Positions 1-10,863 of a stretch of DNA of 64,000 nucleotides are shown piece by piece. The DNA lies in assembly GCF_964355755.1 (NCBI RefSeq), contig NC_092678.1, forward strand, positions 22,238,365 through 22,302,364, given 5' to 3'. A model generated the notes under the pieces. The model ran no database searches. It worked only from the letters and a program-made list of their open reading frames with translations, and had not been told where the DNA came from. Every line of letters starts with the position of its first letter. The first letter of the stretch is position 1. The position numbers were made by a program, and so were the translations under genes. Source of the stretch: Antedon mediterranea. Lineage: Eukaryota > Echinodermata > Crinoidea > Comatulida > Antedonidae.

Positions 1-194
1 TATTTTAGTGTAAATAGGTATACCTACAGAACATTCCTCAATTCAAGAAAATCGGTTTATTAATAACTTCAAAAATAAAAAAAAAGATGAACTGAAATAT
101 CATGCGCCCTCTGTGGCAATATTTTTCCAAGTACTTCACTCAGTTTTTGAGTGTTTTCATCATTCATTTAATTGTCGATACTGTTTTTTCTCAG

Positions 195-3123
195 GTTTGA
201 TGGGTTTATTGGAGAAAAGACGATTTAAAAATTTCCTGAATTTTGCTTACAATTTTGAAGAGGGTGATGATGCAGAAAAAAAATCATTACCCAAGAATCT
301 GACCACGGCTAGTACGATGGAACAGTGTTACAGTGCATTCGGTCTGGATAAAAACACCATGGACTTCACTGGACATGCTATAGCGTTGTATCGTGATGAC
401 GAGTAAGTTGAATAGAGTCACCATATGCATCACTGATTTCTTTTATAGTATTCTACAGGCATGGATGGATGATATCAATCATGCCCAGAGTCAATATTTG
501 GCGTGTTGGCTATTGGCAGAGTTGACTGCATATAATTCATTCATTACTATTGCTTTATATTGCATACTGAACTAGATAGTGGTCAGCCGTGTCGATAGGG
601 AGTTTGACATTAGATTCACTGTCAACTGTACCAATAGAAAAAACAAATTTATATGAACAGTTGACAATGCTGATGTAAATTATTATCACTTTTATTTCTA
701 ACTGTCTAAAAGAGGAGTTGATGCCATAATTTAATTTTATTTTTTAGTAATCTAAAAACGTTAATGCCATAAACAATTTCATTACATCATTTATGACGTT
801 TGCTACAATTATTATCATTTTTTTTTCTTTGTAGCTATCTAAGCAAGCCACTACCAGAAACGCTAAAGAGAATCAAGTTATACAGTGAGTCACTAACCCG
901 GTATGGCAAGTCTCCCTACCTTTATCCTCTGTATGGTCTAGGGGAGCTACCTCAAGGTTTTGCAAGGTAAGAATCAAAAGCTATGTTCTTTGATAAACCT
1001 TTTTTTAAAGGCTCGTCCGTCACAAGATATTTTTTTTTTAACTTCAACCTCTGACCTCATATCATTTTGTTATTGCCTCTGTATGCTATTATCTGTATGT
1101 CAGAGTATGTAAATAAATGATATGAAATTTGAAACATTAGAAAATTGTTAGTAAATGGATAATTTTCCACGTATTTGTTTTTCAGACTTTCCGCTATTTA
1201 TGGTGGAACTTATATGCTAAACAAACCAATAGAGAACATAGAATACGACCAAGATGGCACGGTCATTGGAGTGAAATCGGAAGGAGAGACGGCCAAAACA
1301 AAATGCGTTGTAGCTGACCCATCGTACTTTACGGATAAGGTCAAGAAAGTTGGAAAGGTCGTCCGCTGCATCTGTTTGCTGAAAGAACCAATTCCAAACA
1401 CCAAGGACTCGACTGCTTGCCAGCTCATCATACCACAGAATCAAGTAGGAAGAAAATCAGGTAAAATAGACTAATCACTACGGCCTTGCGATTTAATAAC
1501 CTCACCTAACATTTCCATAGTTCAATAGTAGCATATGTAGAATCTTCATACTTGGGATACGGCGGGGATTCTATGAGAAATGGCTGATTGAAATATCATA
1601 AGAATATTGCCACTTCCAAATATCTGTAAAGTGTCTTTTAATCTCATCAAGCAGTTTCAGAGCCCTTTGTAAACAATTTCATTTAAAAACCTTTGTCTTT
1701 AGCTCTATTTACACTATCAAACTAGTTTGACAAAAATAGTGTGATGTGCCGAAATATGGTGGTGATATGACATCATCATGTCCATATATGGGCTCATCAC
1801 ATTTTGTTGTCAAATAAAGTTTGATATTTATAGACAGAGCTTTGTGGTTATGTTTAGACATTTTACAAATTTGTTTACAGATATTTACGTGTGCTGCGTT
1901 TCAAGTGCTCATAATGTAGCGGCCAAGGGTTTCTATATTGCTATTGTATCCACAACCGTTGAAACCGAAAATCCCGAGGCAGAGATTAAGCCAGGCTTGG
2001 ATCTCTTAGGAACTGTACTAGAGAAGTTTTTGTCTATTGATGATTTATATGAACCAACTGATGATGGAGAAAAGTCCAAGGTGGGTTTTTTTACATTTTT
2101 AAGATCATATGATTATTATTTACTCTGCAGCGATAATTCAATTAAATTCAATTTCATTTCACATTTATTCAATTAATGAAAACTTAAACAATGTAAACAA
2201 TATAAACAAATAAAGATATCATTAATTAGGATCAAAATATAAAACAAAATAAAAATGTATACAAATAAGTGGCATAATAATACATTTATGAATGATAATT
2301 TTCCAAATAATTTGATTTCTGAATATTTTTGCATTTTCACATTTTTTTAGATTTTCTTTTAAGTTATTCCATAATTTAGGTTCATGAACTATAATAAAAA
2401 ATTGGCTTTTACTAAGTCTTACAAAAGCAACATAAAGTATTTTGAGCTCTTAAGAATTACTGCTGCGAATTACTGTAGCTATAAGAGATAATTTGTCAGA
2501 TGTTTTAACCTACTTTTACTCTAACATACTGCTAACTTTCCATAGTACATTGTGAACACTCTGCGCAGAAAGTAACAAGTTACAAGGCTTGAACTCACGA
2601 CCTCCACTTATAAAGTTTTTCCAAAGTTAGGTTATTGCATGCAACAACAGTTTTTGAGAACATGTTGTAAACAAATGTTCAAGTAAGACTCGAACCTAAA
2701 ACCTCATAGTTGCTAGTAAAGTTCACCACTAACATATTGCATGTAAAAGTTATTAAAAATGTTTATTTCATACGCATCCAACAGCAAGCAAATACTCGCC
2801 AATTATAAGATGAATAAACAATTTTATAATTTATTGTGCTTATAAACTAAGTCGAATGTGAACCCTGGCACTAAGTCAGGATTGAACCCCAGACCTTGGG
2901 ATTGGAAGGCAAGCACGTTAACCACCAAGCTACAGCTCCATTACTTCTACTTTTAAAGTGTTTGTTTTTAATTGTTGTGATATAGGTCTTCATTACTAAA
3001 TCCTACGATGCTACCACTCATTTTGAGACAACATGCGAGGACATCAAGAACACCTATCGACGAATCACAGGGGAGGAACTTGATTTCTCACAAGTGCAAA
3101 AAGACATTGAAGCCGTTAATTAA
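195..3123 (+). CDS. GDI2: Rab GDP dissociation inhibitor (3' part, five exons, left end outside window)
   Basis: Exons read as 195-402, 835-966, 1186-1460, 1881-2080 and 2986-3123 (stop TAA 3121-3123). All have AG/GT borders and compatible phases, giving 316 C-terminal residues of a family that is normally about 445 long. The first exon opens mid-codon in the SLMGL(F)EKRRF segment, so roughly 130 N-terminal residues lie upstream. Visible family blocks are [54 protein letters not shown] and the [20 protein letters not shown] tail. Known role: GDI binds GDP-loaded prenylated Rab proteins, extracts them from membranes and returns them to donor membranes through the cytosol. Most invertebrates have one GDI gene, so GDI1 versus GDI2 cannot be decided here. 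Introns hold a MITE (1701-1841) and a SINE (2779-2940). No break was seen; this is a functional-looking gene. Confidence 0.96.
1701..1841. mobile_element. AGCTCTGTCTACACTATCAAA MITE, copy A
   Basis: Palindromic element of about 140 bp in a GDI intron. The left end has AGCTCTATTTACACTATCAA and the right end the near inverse, with TTGATA...TAGACAGAGCT. The centre holds the family's ATATGGTGGTGATATGACATC and CATCATGTCCATATATGG parts. It is one of about ten full or partial copies in this window. It has no coding capacity. Confidence 0.8.
2640..2735 (-). repeat. tRNA-like SINE fragment (weak)
   Basis: On the minus strand, 2687-2697 reads AGGTTCGAGTC, which fits a tRNA B box, preceded by GTGGTGAACTTTACTAGCAA. 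A second similar fragment lies at 2575-2625. Too degraded to assign to a family; it lies within a GDI intron. Confidence 0.3.
2779..2940 (-). mobile_element. tRNA-derived SINE in GDI intron
   Basis: On the minus strand the right end begins GGAGCTGTAGCTTGGTGG (A-box-like TAGCTTGGTGG) followed by TTAACGTGCTTGCC and a B box GGGGTTCAATCC. It lacks a closed acceptor stem, so it is not a tRNA gene. The body continues to about 2779. The same family recurs at 45717-45903 with the same body order, which supports an interspersed SINE. Confidence 0.75.
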
Positions 3124-5145
3124 AATGCAGATCATAGATATAATATTAATCAATCATCCTCCCCCTGCTTCAATTACCAGCTGTGATTGAGTGGCCAAAG
3201 TGGATGTTGAATCAAACGAGCACACCCACATGCCATGGTTTGTAGTTAGCAAGTTATTTTGATGAAAGTAATTAAGACACCTATTAAGCCCTCTTCTATG
3301 ATAGTGTTAGTATTTCATCATCTTATAAACCCAGTAGATGGTTGAGATCACTGTAATACTTGATTTAGACAATCATTGCAATGTGAACAGGAGTTATGTA
3401 ATCAGCATTGATTGTTGAGTGGTTGAGATAAAGTAAAGCTGGTTACATAACAAAATTGTGATACCATTTGGTGACCGTTCACACACGATCTTATATTACA
3501 GGTACTATTAAATGTTACATATCCTACTGATTGCATACAATGATTGTCTGAAACGGTATTAGATAATGACCTTTGACCTACAGTCCTATTCAACAAGTCA
3601 ACATTTAGAGATTTTTTGGGGTAATTGGTTGTGGACACAGTAGAAATTAATAATTTTTTCCCACTGGGGACATTCCTATCCTATATAGCGCCATCCCACA
3701 ATAATGTTGTATATCATTAATAATGCTATTATAAAGTTGTTTATATATTGTTTTGTTTTTTTTTAAAAGGGAAATTAGTTAAAAATATAAATTATATTAA
3801 TCAAGAAGGTCATTCAATATGCGACATAATAACAAATAATATTTATTGTAATTATACAGTTATTTTTGATTATTTTTTTTGTATTACATCATATCTATGT
3901 ATATGTATGACATAGCCAGACACAAAGTATAGATTCACTACAGTGTTTTTCCAAACAAATTCTGGGTTTCTGTAACATTTCTGTTATCATAGTGCAGCCT
4001 AGATGTTAGCCTAGGAAAAATTATGGACCCTTGGAACTCGTAGATAATTTTAATTTTTGAAAGCTTTTGATATATGATTCTGTCATCATAATACGGTTTA
4101 AATTATGTTATCCTAACCATGTGACAGAACTTGTTGTTGATGGACCAATTCACTGTGTAAGGTTATGGTCTATTCGATTTTTAATATATACAGTAATCAC
4201 ACAATAAAGTGGTAGACGTCTCGAATCTTAATTTTTTACACATTTTTTTTATTATTAAAGTTGGGAAGATTGGGCTTTCATCTACTTTTATATTCTATGC
4301 ATTCTGTTTACTTGATTTTTTTTTCTTTTATTTACATTTAAAATGCCAGTGAATACCAAATTTTTTTTGGCGTAAAGTTGTACTTAGTAAAATAATATGG
4401 ACATTTATATAGATGTTGTCAACATTACCAAACATACTAAATACTGTAAAAGACCAAGTACTGTGGTTGGAGATAGAAGAAGGAATCATATATTGTAATT
4501 AATATTGCGGCGGGAGGCAACTGTTTTATTTTTACTACTTACTGTTATATATATATATAATGTGCATGTTAAGTAGTGATAAATGTCATATAATGTGTTC
4601 ATATAGGCAGCAACTCATTTGTGTTTATAAGGATAATGATGTGAAAAATTGAAACAAAAACACAATTTCTAAAACAATGTACTTGCTTTTAAAAGAAAAA
4701 ACTGATTATAAATACGTGGAATTTGAGTAATGTAATTGCCAGCTCGTTTTTAAGTCGAAACAAGTGTTATTTAATATTTAACTGTTGTAGAAATAGTAAA
4801 AACTTGTATCATTTTCATGCCACGTGTTGCAAAAATGTGTTTTGCACAATATTCATTCCAATTGCTGAAATAAAAGAAATGTAGTCTATCGCCCTCTATC
4901 ATTGAAGATAAACTTGACTGGAGTAAATAATTTGTTTTATCTTTTCAGTTTCATAGGCCTACTGTAAACTCTTGAGTAGTAATAAAACTAAGTTAATAGT
5001 AGTCAGGAATCGTTAAAAAAAAATTAGTGAAATTGTTAATGTATGAATGTATATCAGAATCATTGAATCAAAGCAGTCATGAATTATTGAAAATAATAAA
5101 TCTAATTTAAAAAAACAATTTTGACTCTTGTATTATGAGATTAGT
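3124..5145 (+). other. GDI 3' UTR and AT-rich intergenic DNA
   Basis: No coding exon seen. Candidate polyadenylation signals AATAAA occur at 4203-4208, 4869-4874 and 4981-4986; any could end the GDI transcript. The UTR end cannot be fixed without RNA data. Confidence 0.5.
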
Positions 5146-7441
5146 TATTTTTGTGCGTTTGAGTCTCGTATAAATGAGTTCAGAAATAGTTTATGTCCGT
5201 CGCACCCCGCTTTGTACGTTCGTAGATTTACCTACTTTTTCTTCGCGTCATAAATTTAAGTTTGGTTTAATGTTTGACGCTTTCGATCGTGTTATACCGT
5301 CAGAAGCAGGAACCGCGGTTTTTAAACGAATACGTCACAAAAATGTTTTCAAAATGTTGGTGTTTTTCTTTAATTGATTATAGTACAATCTTTTTTATTT
5401 CATGGATGAATCTCAATCTTCACAACTTTAAGTTCAAAATGATACAAGAAAGTTATTCCATTTGTAAGTAACTTGTACGTTTTTTATCTAAAAAAGCCCA
5501 GGCTTAGGTCCTCTTGTCTGTGTATAATTGCAGGACGTACTGTACGTGATTATGTCGTCACCGGCGGACAGAGAACGGTATTCCGGTAACGTAACGATAT
5601 TAGTGAGGCCTAGTAAACTGTCAGTACTATTGCTGACTCCTGTACAAAGTGGGTGATATTTTAATCGTTATGCTATTAGTATTATATTACGTATTTAACA
5701 TATTTTGTTATGGTATGTCTTTGTCATAGCTTTTGTGCGTTTCAGTATTTGTTAAGGACCGGTCTTCCCGGCGGTGGTCATACGAAACACGCCCGGTAGC
5801 GCCCGGTGCATTTTATGAAAAAAATATAAGTACATGCTTAGCTAACATCATGTTTTGAGTCTTTTTGGATATTCGTTTTATGCCATGGAATAGTTAGATT
5901 ATAATAATTAATAAATGACGCCGTCGTTGTTGTTGATGCGTTATATGGAAAAAAAAAGTGTAACAATACTGTGTGTATATACTATCAATCTCATCATATG
6001 TTTCTGGTAGAAAACAAAATATGGATTAAATTTAAAATCAGAGCATGTTGTTAACATTTTATATCATAAAAACCGTACTGGTTACCGGGTTTTAGAGTAA
6101 TATTATGACTACTGGTGAATGGTATTAATATTTTTTTTTCATTTTCAATCTAGGCTTATTAAACTGTGGAAAACTTAATTTGCTATAATACCATATTATC
6201 AAACAAGCTCCTAGACAGTATTTAACTAGTTGGACATTCCAATGTATTATATTTGCTTTACTATATTCAAAACTTCCGCTATCGCGAAAATTGTACAACT
6301 ACAAATGAAACACGTCAAAAGTCAAGATATCAAAGGACTTCATAATATGGATTTATACTCAAGTGAAGATCAGGTAAGTCTGTTTTCCATATGTACTTCA
6401 TACATTAAATATCATATCGTCGGTGCTAAGTCATTCGGTCATAAGTCATAGTTTCTAGTTGAATTAAATTTTATTATTTTATTTTATTTTATTTTATGTC
6501 TTTAGGCAATGTGGCCAAGGATTACCAATAGTGAATTAATCACTGTCCTATCAGATAGGTGGTAATCCCCCTGATACTAAACAGGTGGTATTCTTGTCTG
6601 TAGCGCATTATAAACACAAACAAATAAACTCAGAAATAAGAAAATGAAATCCTCAATTATAATTCTATATCAGCATATTTATTGAAATAATCACATTTCT
6701 CTAGAAAAAAGAAAAACTTTATTTAACGGGACGCTGGGTTTGATCGTTTTCATATTGTTATTAAAATGTCACTCATCTGATGGTAGCGCCCCCTATAGTC
6801 ATAGATCTAATAAACTTTTATTTGGACGGTGACAAGGCGTTGTCCTATACAAACTAATACATTCTAAAAGCACGTTTTACTTAACTAAATAGCTTCTACA
6901 GAATTTGTTAAAGCCCTATTTCATATTAGCAAACTTTCGATTTGAAGACAGCAGTTAAATTCGGCGGTAACTTGAAAAACAATCTGCGCATGCGTATATG
7001 CTGTCCTCGTGTAAATCGAAAGCTTCTTATACGATAGAGGGCGGAGCAGGGAGATAATCTGTGTGTGCTTTGATATTATAATGATGATACTCAAGCTTAA
7101 TCAGGGAAAAATATACACAAAATTCAAGACCTTTTCGGTACGTTTAGTAAATCAATATATCGAATTCTTCTCAATGACTTAACATTACAGTATTTCTTTA
7201 CATGTTACAAAACCGTATAGCTTACGGCATTAGAAACCATTAGGTCTAATATTTATGAATTAAAGCAACGTTGTAATCATATCAGTTATTCAATCCCGTT
7301 TCAAATTACCCACAATCCTAAGTTTATGTAACAGCACACATTTGACCTTTTTATTTCAATTTAAAAATAACCCAAACCAAACTAATTCTCTCTTAAAAAT
7401 TAACGTTTTTAATTTATGTTTACATGTATTTACTGGTAATT
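5146..7441. other. intergenic DNA with a GC- and CpG-richer stretch
   Basis: 5160-5830 is clearly richer in CpG than its surroundings (for example around 5555-5600 and 5755-5815). It could be an unrecognised promoter or an old repeat; no confident exon was found. A TTTTA microsatellite lies at 6468-6497. The rest is AT-rich with no recognised element. A possible spliced exon at 6154-6373 is discussed as a finding only. Confidence 0.4.
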
Positions 7442-10400
7442 TTAAACACCACCGTTTATCATGTTTCGTTTGCCGTTCATCATTGGTCGTTTATATTGGT
7501 AATATTCTTGTTCGTAGGGTGTTTCATCCTCAAAATTCCGCCTCTGTTCTGATAACCATTCTTGGAAGGCTCGTTTTACGTCCAAATTCTCTCTGTACCC
7601 GCCCATGCGTATTGGCTCGCGTTTGATAAAGTAAGCGGTTGAGTCCCTTTTTCGGCCGCCTAGCCATGGTCGTTTGTTTCTCAGAGCACCGTTTGAGAGC
7701 CGCCACGCGGCATTTTCTGGTTCTGTATCTTGCTCTGAAATAAACAAATATTTCTGTTAGTATTAGTAGTAGTAGTAGTGATGTTTAGTGACCAAGATTT
7801 TATCATAGAGGGGCAATTCTAACTTTAGGTGTGTACGTTCTATAATGATTGATTCCCACTCGCACGCAAGCACGACGCAAGTAATTTCACCACGACGCCT
7901 GTGTTGCGTCCTCCAAGTGGGAAACGTAACAGGCATATCGATTTGCGCATAGCCGCGTTGAGCGTCGTGAAAACGAAACATTGGCGTTCGATTCACCGCA
8001 CCGGAACCGTGCCGAAACAGGTGTGAAAGGCCCTTAAAGGTTGAATCTCGACTGATTTTTCATGCATAAAATGTGCACGTCGTCGTCGCCCGTTTTTTCA
8101 CTGAAAAATACTCCGCGCCTCCTAAAGATGACCTAGCAATTACATAACAACTATACTGCGATTTTTTGCAAACCTTACACGTCGGTCACTCCCACGGGAA
8201 CAAGCTAATATTATCGGATGAGGTTGACCGGATCTTATAGCATGGTTGCTAACAGATTTTTTTTTACCATGTGCCATTAAGAAGTCAGTTGTTACAGTGT
8301 TTTGAATATTTTGACAATTTGCAAACGCCTAATTTACTGAAATGGGTGGCAATAAGCGTGTAAGTATCAATTTCAACCAATTAAAAGATTCCGTGTTATC
8401 TTTGATTAATGCGAAACCACTACAGAATTACGTACGTACGAACGACACCGCGGCTGTCCGCCGATTCATATAAACTACTTCTAAATACGGCCTTATTATT
8501 ATTCCTATAATCCCGTTGACATATCGATTCTTCATACTGTAAACTATTCGGTAATAAAATACATTAGTATGTGTTATGAAAAATAACTTAGCGTAACGTA
8601 CCACTTACCGTTGTGGTCGCATCTAAAAAGTTATTGTTTTTATTGTCTTACGCATGCGTACTCGCATACGACTTCTGTATTTATTCGACAAAATGGTATC
8701 GTCAATTGCATATGCCATGAGCGTAAAAATTATGTTATGGTATTTTGTACGCGCGCGTATATTTCACAATTTTTATTGAATCATGCATGCGTAATTGCAT
8801 ACGACTGCTGTATATTCGACAAAATGATATCGTCAATTGCATATGCCATGAGCGTACAAAATAAAAACATGTTACGGTCTTTTGTACGCGCGCGTATATT
8901 TTACAATGGTGTCAAATATTTAATAATATTTTATATTTCATAAAGCCTGAAACTAACTAAAAATAAGTTGGTTTTTTTTATTCTGAATATAATCTGATAT
9001 ATTATTCATAAATATATCATAATTGTGCGTAATTAATTCTGATTTTGCGGAAGACGTGTGATACTTTCATTCATTGTTTCACAATAATACCTCGCAAAAT
9101 CAATCTAAAACGTCAGATATTGTTAAATAACAATCAAAAAAATAATTACACTTGCACGCTTTACGCGTAAGCTCATCGTTTATTTATAGTTTTACATATT
9201 GATATAATTATTTTTAAAAACCATTCAACTATCAAATATAGTAATTATTAATTGCGCGAATTGGCTTGTTTAATTGTAATGTCGAAGTCAAATAGTTGAC
9301 ATAATTCATTTTCAAGATTTTATTTCGTTTTTAAGAGTCTATAATGTAACTTATGCAAATCATCTATTACTTAGTCTTGTATAAAGCAGGTTTACCAAAT
9401 ACTTTCAAATTGTTCAAGTTATGATAATTTTATTGCTGTATGTTCAGATTTTTATTTAATCTAAATCTCTGTCTACACTATCAAACTAGTTTGACAAAAA
9501 AAGTGTGATGTATCCAAATGGTAATGATATGGTTAAATATGGTAGTGATATGACATCATCATGTCCTGGTCCATATATGAGCACATCAGATTTTTTTGTC
9601 ACATCAAATTTGATAGTGTAGACAGAGCTTAACCGAAATGAGTAGTGAATGACATCATCATGTCCATATATGAGCACATCACATTTTTTTGTCACATCAA
9701 ATTTGATAGTGTAGACAGAGCTTAACCGAAATGAGTAGTTTTAGAACACCTATAATTATAGTTAAGTATTTTGATACTGCTATTTTATCCCATGTGTAAA
9801 TTGTTCGCTTCTGCTGAGACACGCTTTGCAATTATAGTGGTCTGAATCGATATAAATATTAATGATTGAACATCATTTGAAATGAATAATATGACCTTCT
9901 TTCTAATTGTCGCCAAAATAATATCTTTGGTTTTGTAATGTTATTTTATAAATAAGATATTTCTACTAACTAATGGTGACTGCGACGAACCGGCGCGGTG
10001 TGAATTCTAGATCGAAAATATGCGGCCCGGAGTGATTTCGCACACAGAGGCCTAACTGTGGAATTCCCCATTTAAGATGCCCATATTCATATGACGCCCC
10101 TTTAAGGGTACACTTAAAAACGAATTAGGGGATATATAAGTTTGCTTATACCATGCCCACCCCTATTCAAGGAATACCCCTATTAAAGTGAGAATTTGCT
10201 AGGTATCGGGATAATAAGTATAGAGCGTTTAGGTATTGAAATATATATTTTTGATGAAAATATATATTTATACTGGGTAACCTCTTCAGTCAAAGACTGG
10301 TTTCCCAGAAGGCCCAGTTGGTGATCAGTGGCTGTGGGTTCTAATACACCGGGGTAACCCACTACTCGTCTCGAAAGATGTACTAGGTTCTTTAAAGTGC

Positions 10401-10860
10401 ACACGAGCTAGATCTGGACCTACGGTTTATAGTTCTTATCCGAAAAGACTCGTTTTACCACCAGAACCATCGAGTGAGTGAGCCTCGAACCCCTGCCGAT
10501 GTTATGGCTACGTAATTACGGTTCCACTGTCTTAACCGCTCGGCCACTCACTCTTTCATAAAAATGTGTTTGTATCGAGATTCGTACTCTGAAAAAATTG
10601 AGGGACAATATAATGTTTTAATACTACGGCCAATCCCTATTCAGGAGACACACCCATTTAGGGACACTTGGTTGGGCGATGTCCCCTTTAAATGGGGTTC
10701 TACGCTCATTATAAGCATAGAGCGTGTTGGGTTAAAACTCACCAAATGTGTTTGTATCTGGATTATCGTATTCTGAAGAAACTGTTAAAAAGCACTGTTG
10801 TAGGCACATACATAGAAATAGCGCAGCCCCTATGTTTAACATTGACATTGGTGAAACCAT
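7442..10860 (-). CDS. candidate secreted peptide precursor (neuropeptide or hormone-like), two exons
   Basis: Exon 1 runs 10860 down to 10743 (ATG at 10860-10858) and ends TTTG before a GTGAGT donor. Exon 2 runs 7734 down to 7442 after a TTTATTTCAG acceptor and stops with TAA. The one-base overhang joins the two-base start of exon 2 as GAG, keeping frame, for 136 residues. Residues 1-30 look like a signal peptide: a hydrophobic stretch around NIGAALFLCMCLQQCFLTVSS, then acidic EYDNPD. The rest has no cysteine and seven dibasic sites (NKR, RKR, IKR, VKR, QRR, YKR, GKR). PMMN-Gly-KR near the C terminus predicts an amidated peptide. A longer block, DVKRAFQEWLSEQRRNFEDE, could form an amphipathic helix. 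A TTTGCAG acceptor four bases before the ATG suggests a 5' UTR intron. The family is not recognised. An extra small exon inside the 3 kb intron is possible. It could also be a non-peptide secreted protein. Confidence 0.62.
7850..7935. repeat. possible diverged inverted-repeat element
   Basis: GATTCCCACTCGCACGCAAG at the left and TCCAAGTGGGAAAC at the right are roughly inverse and resemble the GGTTCCCACTAG element ends at 27591 and 35581. It lies inside the peptide gene's intron. The match is weak. Confidence 0.3.
8649..8908. repeat. two tandem copies of a 132-bp unit
   Basis: Copy 1 starts near 8651 (GCATGCGTACTCGCATACGA) and copy 2 near 8783 (GCATGCGTAATTGCATACGA). Each contains CGACAAAATG(G/A)TATCGTC, then ATTGCATATGCCATGAGCGT, and ends TTTTGTACGCGCGCGTATAT. 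The 110-residue plus-strand reading frame over it is a by-product of the repeat. Confidence 0.85.
9465..9629. mobile_element. AGCTCTGTCTACACTATCAAA MITE, copy B
   Basis: Palindromic element with ends ATCTCTGTCTACACTATCAA and TTGATAGTGTAGACAGAGCT. It is flanked by TAA at 9462-9464 and TAA at 9630-9632, which fits a 3-bp target duplication. The internal parts match the other copies. Confidence 0.85.
9630..9722. repeat. tandem duplicate of MITE right end plus host flank
   Basis: CTTAACCGAAATGAGTAGT follows the MITE right end at 9628 and again at 9721. The 93 bp between carry a second copy of the MITE's right half. This is a tandem duplication that includes non-MITE flank, not a second insertion. 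Confidence 0.8.
10265..10560 (-). mobile_element. tRNA-derived SINE (Leu/Ser-like head)
   Basis: On the minus strand the head reads GAGTGGCCGAGCGGTTAAGA (A box) and later GGGGTTCGAGGCTC (B box). The body runs through GGATAAGAACTATAAACCGT, CTCGTGTGCACTTTAAAGAA and GGGTTACCCCGGTGT to about 10265. The tRNA-like part has no paired acceptor stem, so it is a SINE with a long non-tRNA body. It lies in the first intron of the peptide gene. Confidence 0.75.
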
Positions 10861-10863
10861 TTT

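Noticed and set aside
7342-7626. Plus-strand 94-codon frame opposite exon 2
   Set aside because: Shadow of the minus-strand precursor exon, which has splice, signal-peptide and cleavage-site support.
7442-7734. Assignment of the precursor to glucagon/PTH-type hormones or to augurin
   Set aside because: Only loose similarity (an EWL helix; Tyr- and acid-rich segment). The defining residues of those families are not present, so the gene is left unassigned.
8341-8358. Possible plus-strand first exon ATGGGTGGCAATAAGCGT before GTAAGT
   Set aside because: Good start and donor context, but it lies inside the opposite-strand gene's intron and no matching downstream exon could be found.
8604-8650. 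Possible extra minus-strand exon of the peptide gene ending ACAACG before GTAAGT
   Set aside because: The only nearby AG would make a 14-base exon that breaks the frame between the two accepted exons.
10265-10560. Real tRNA gene
   Set aside because: A and B boxes are present but acceptor arms do not pair and a long non-tRNA body follows; same reasoning for 2779, 20963, 28090 and 45717.
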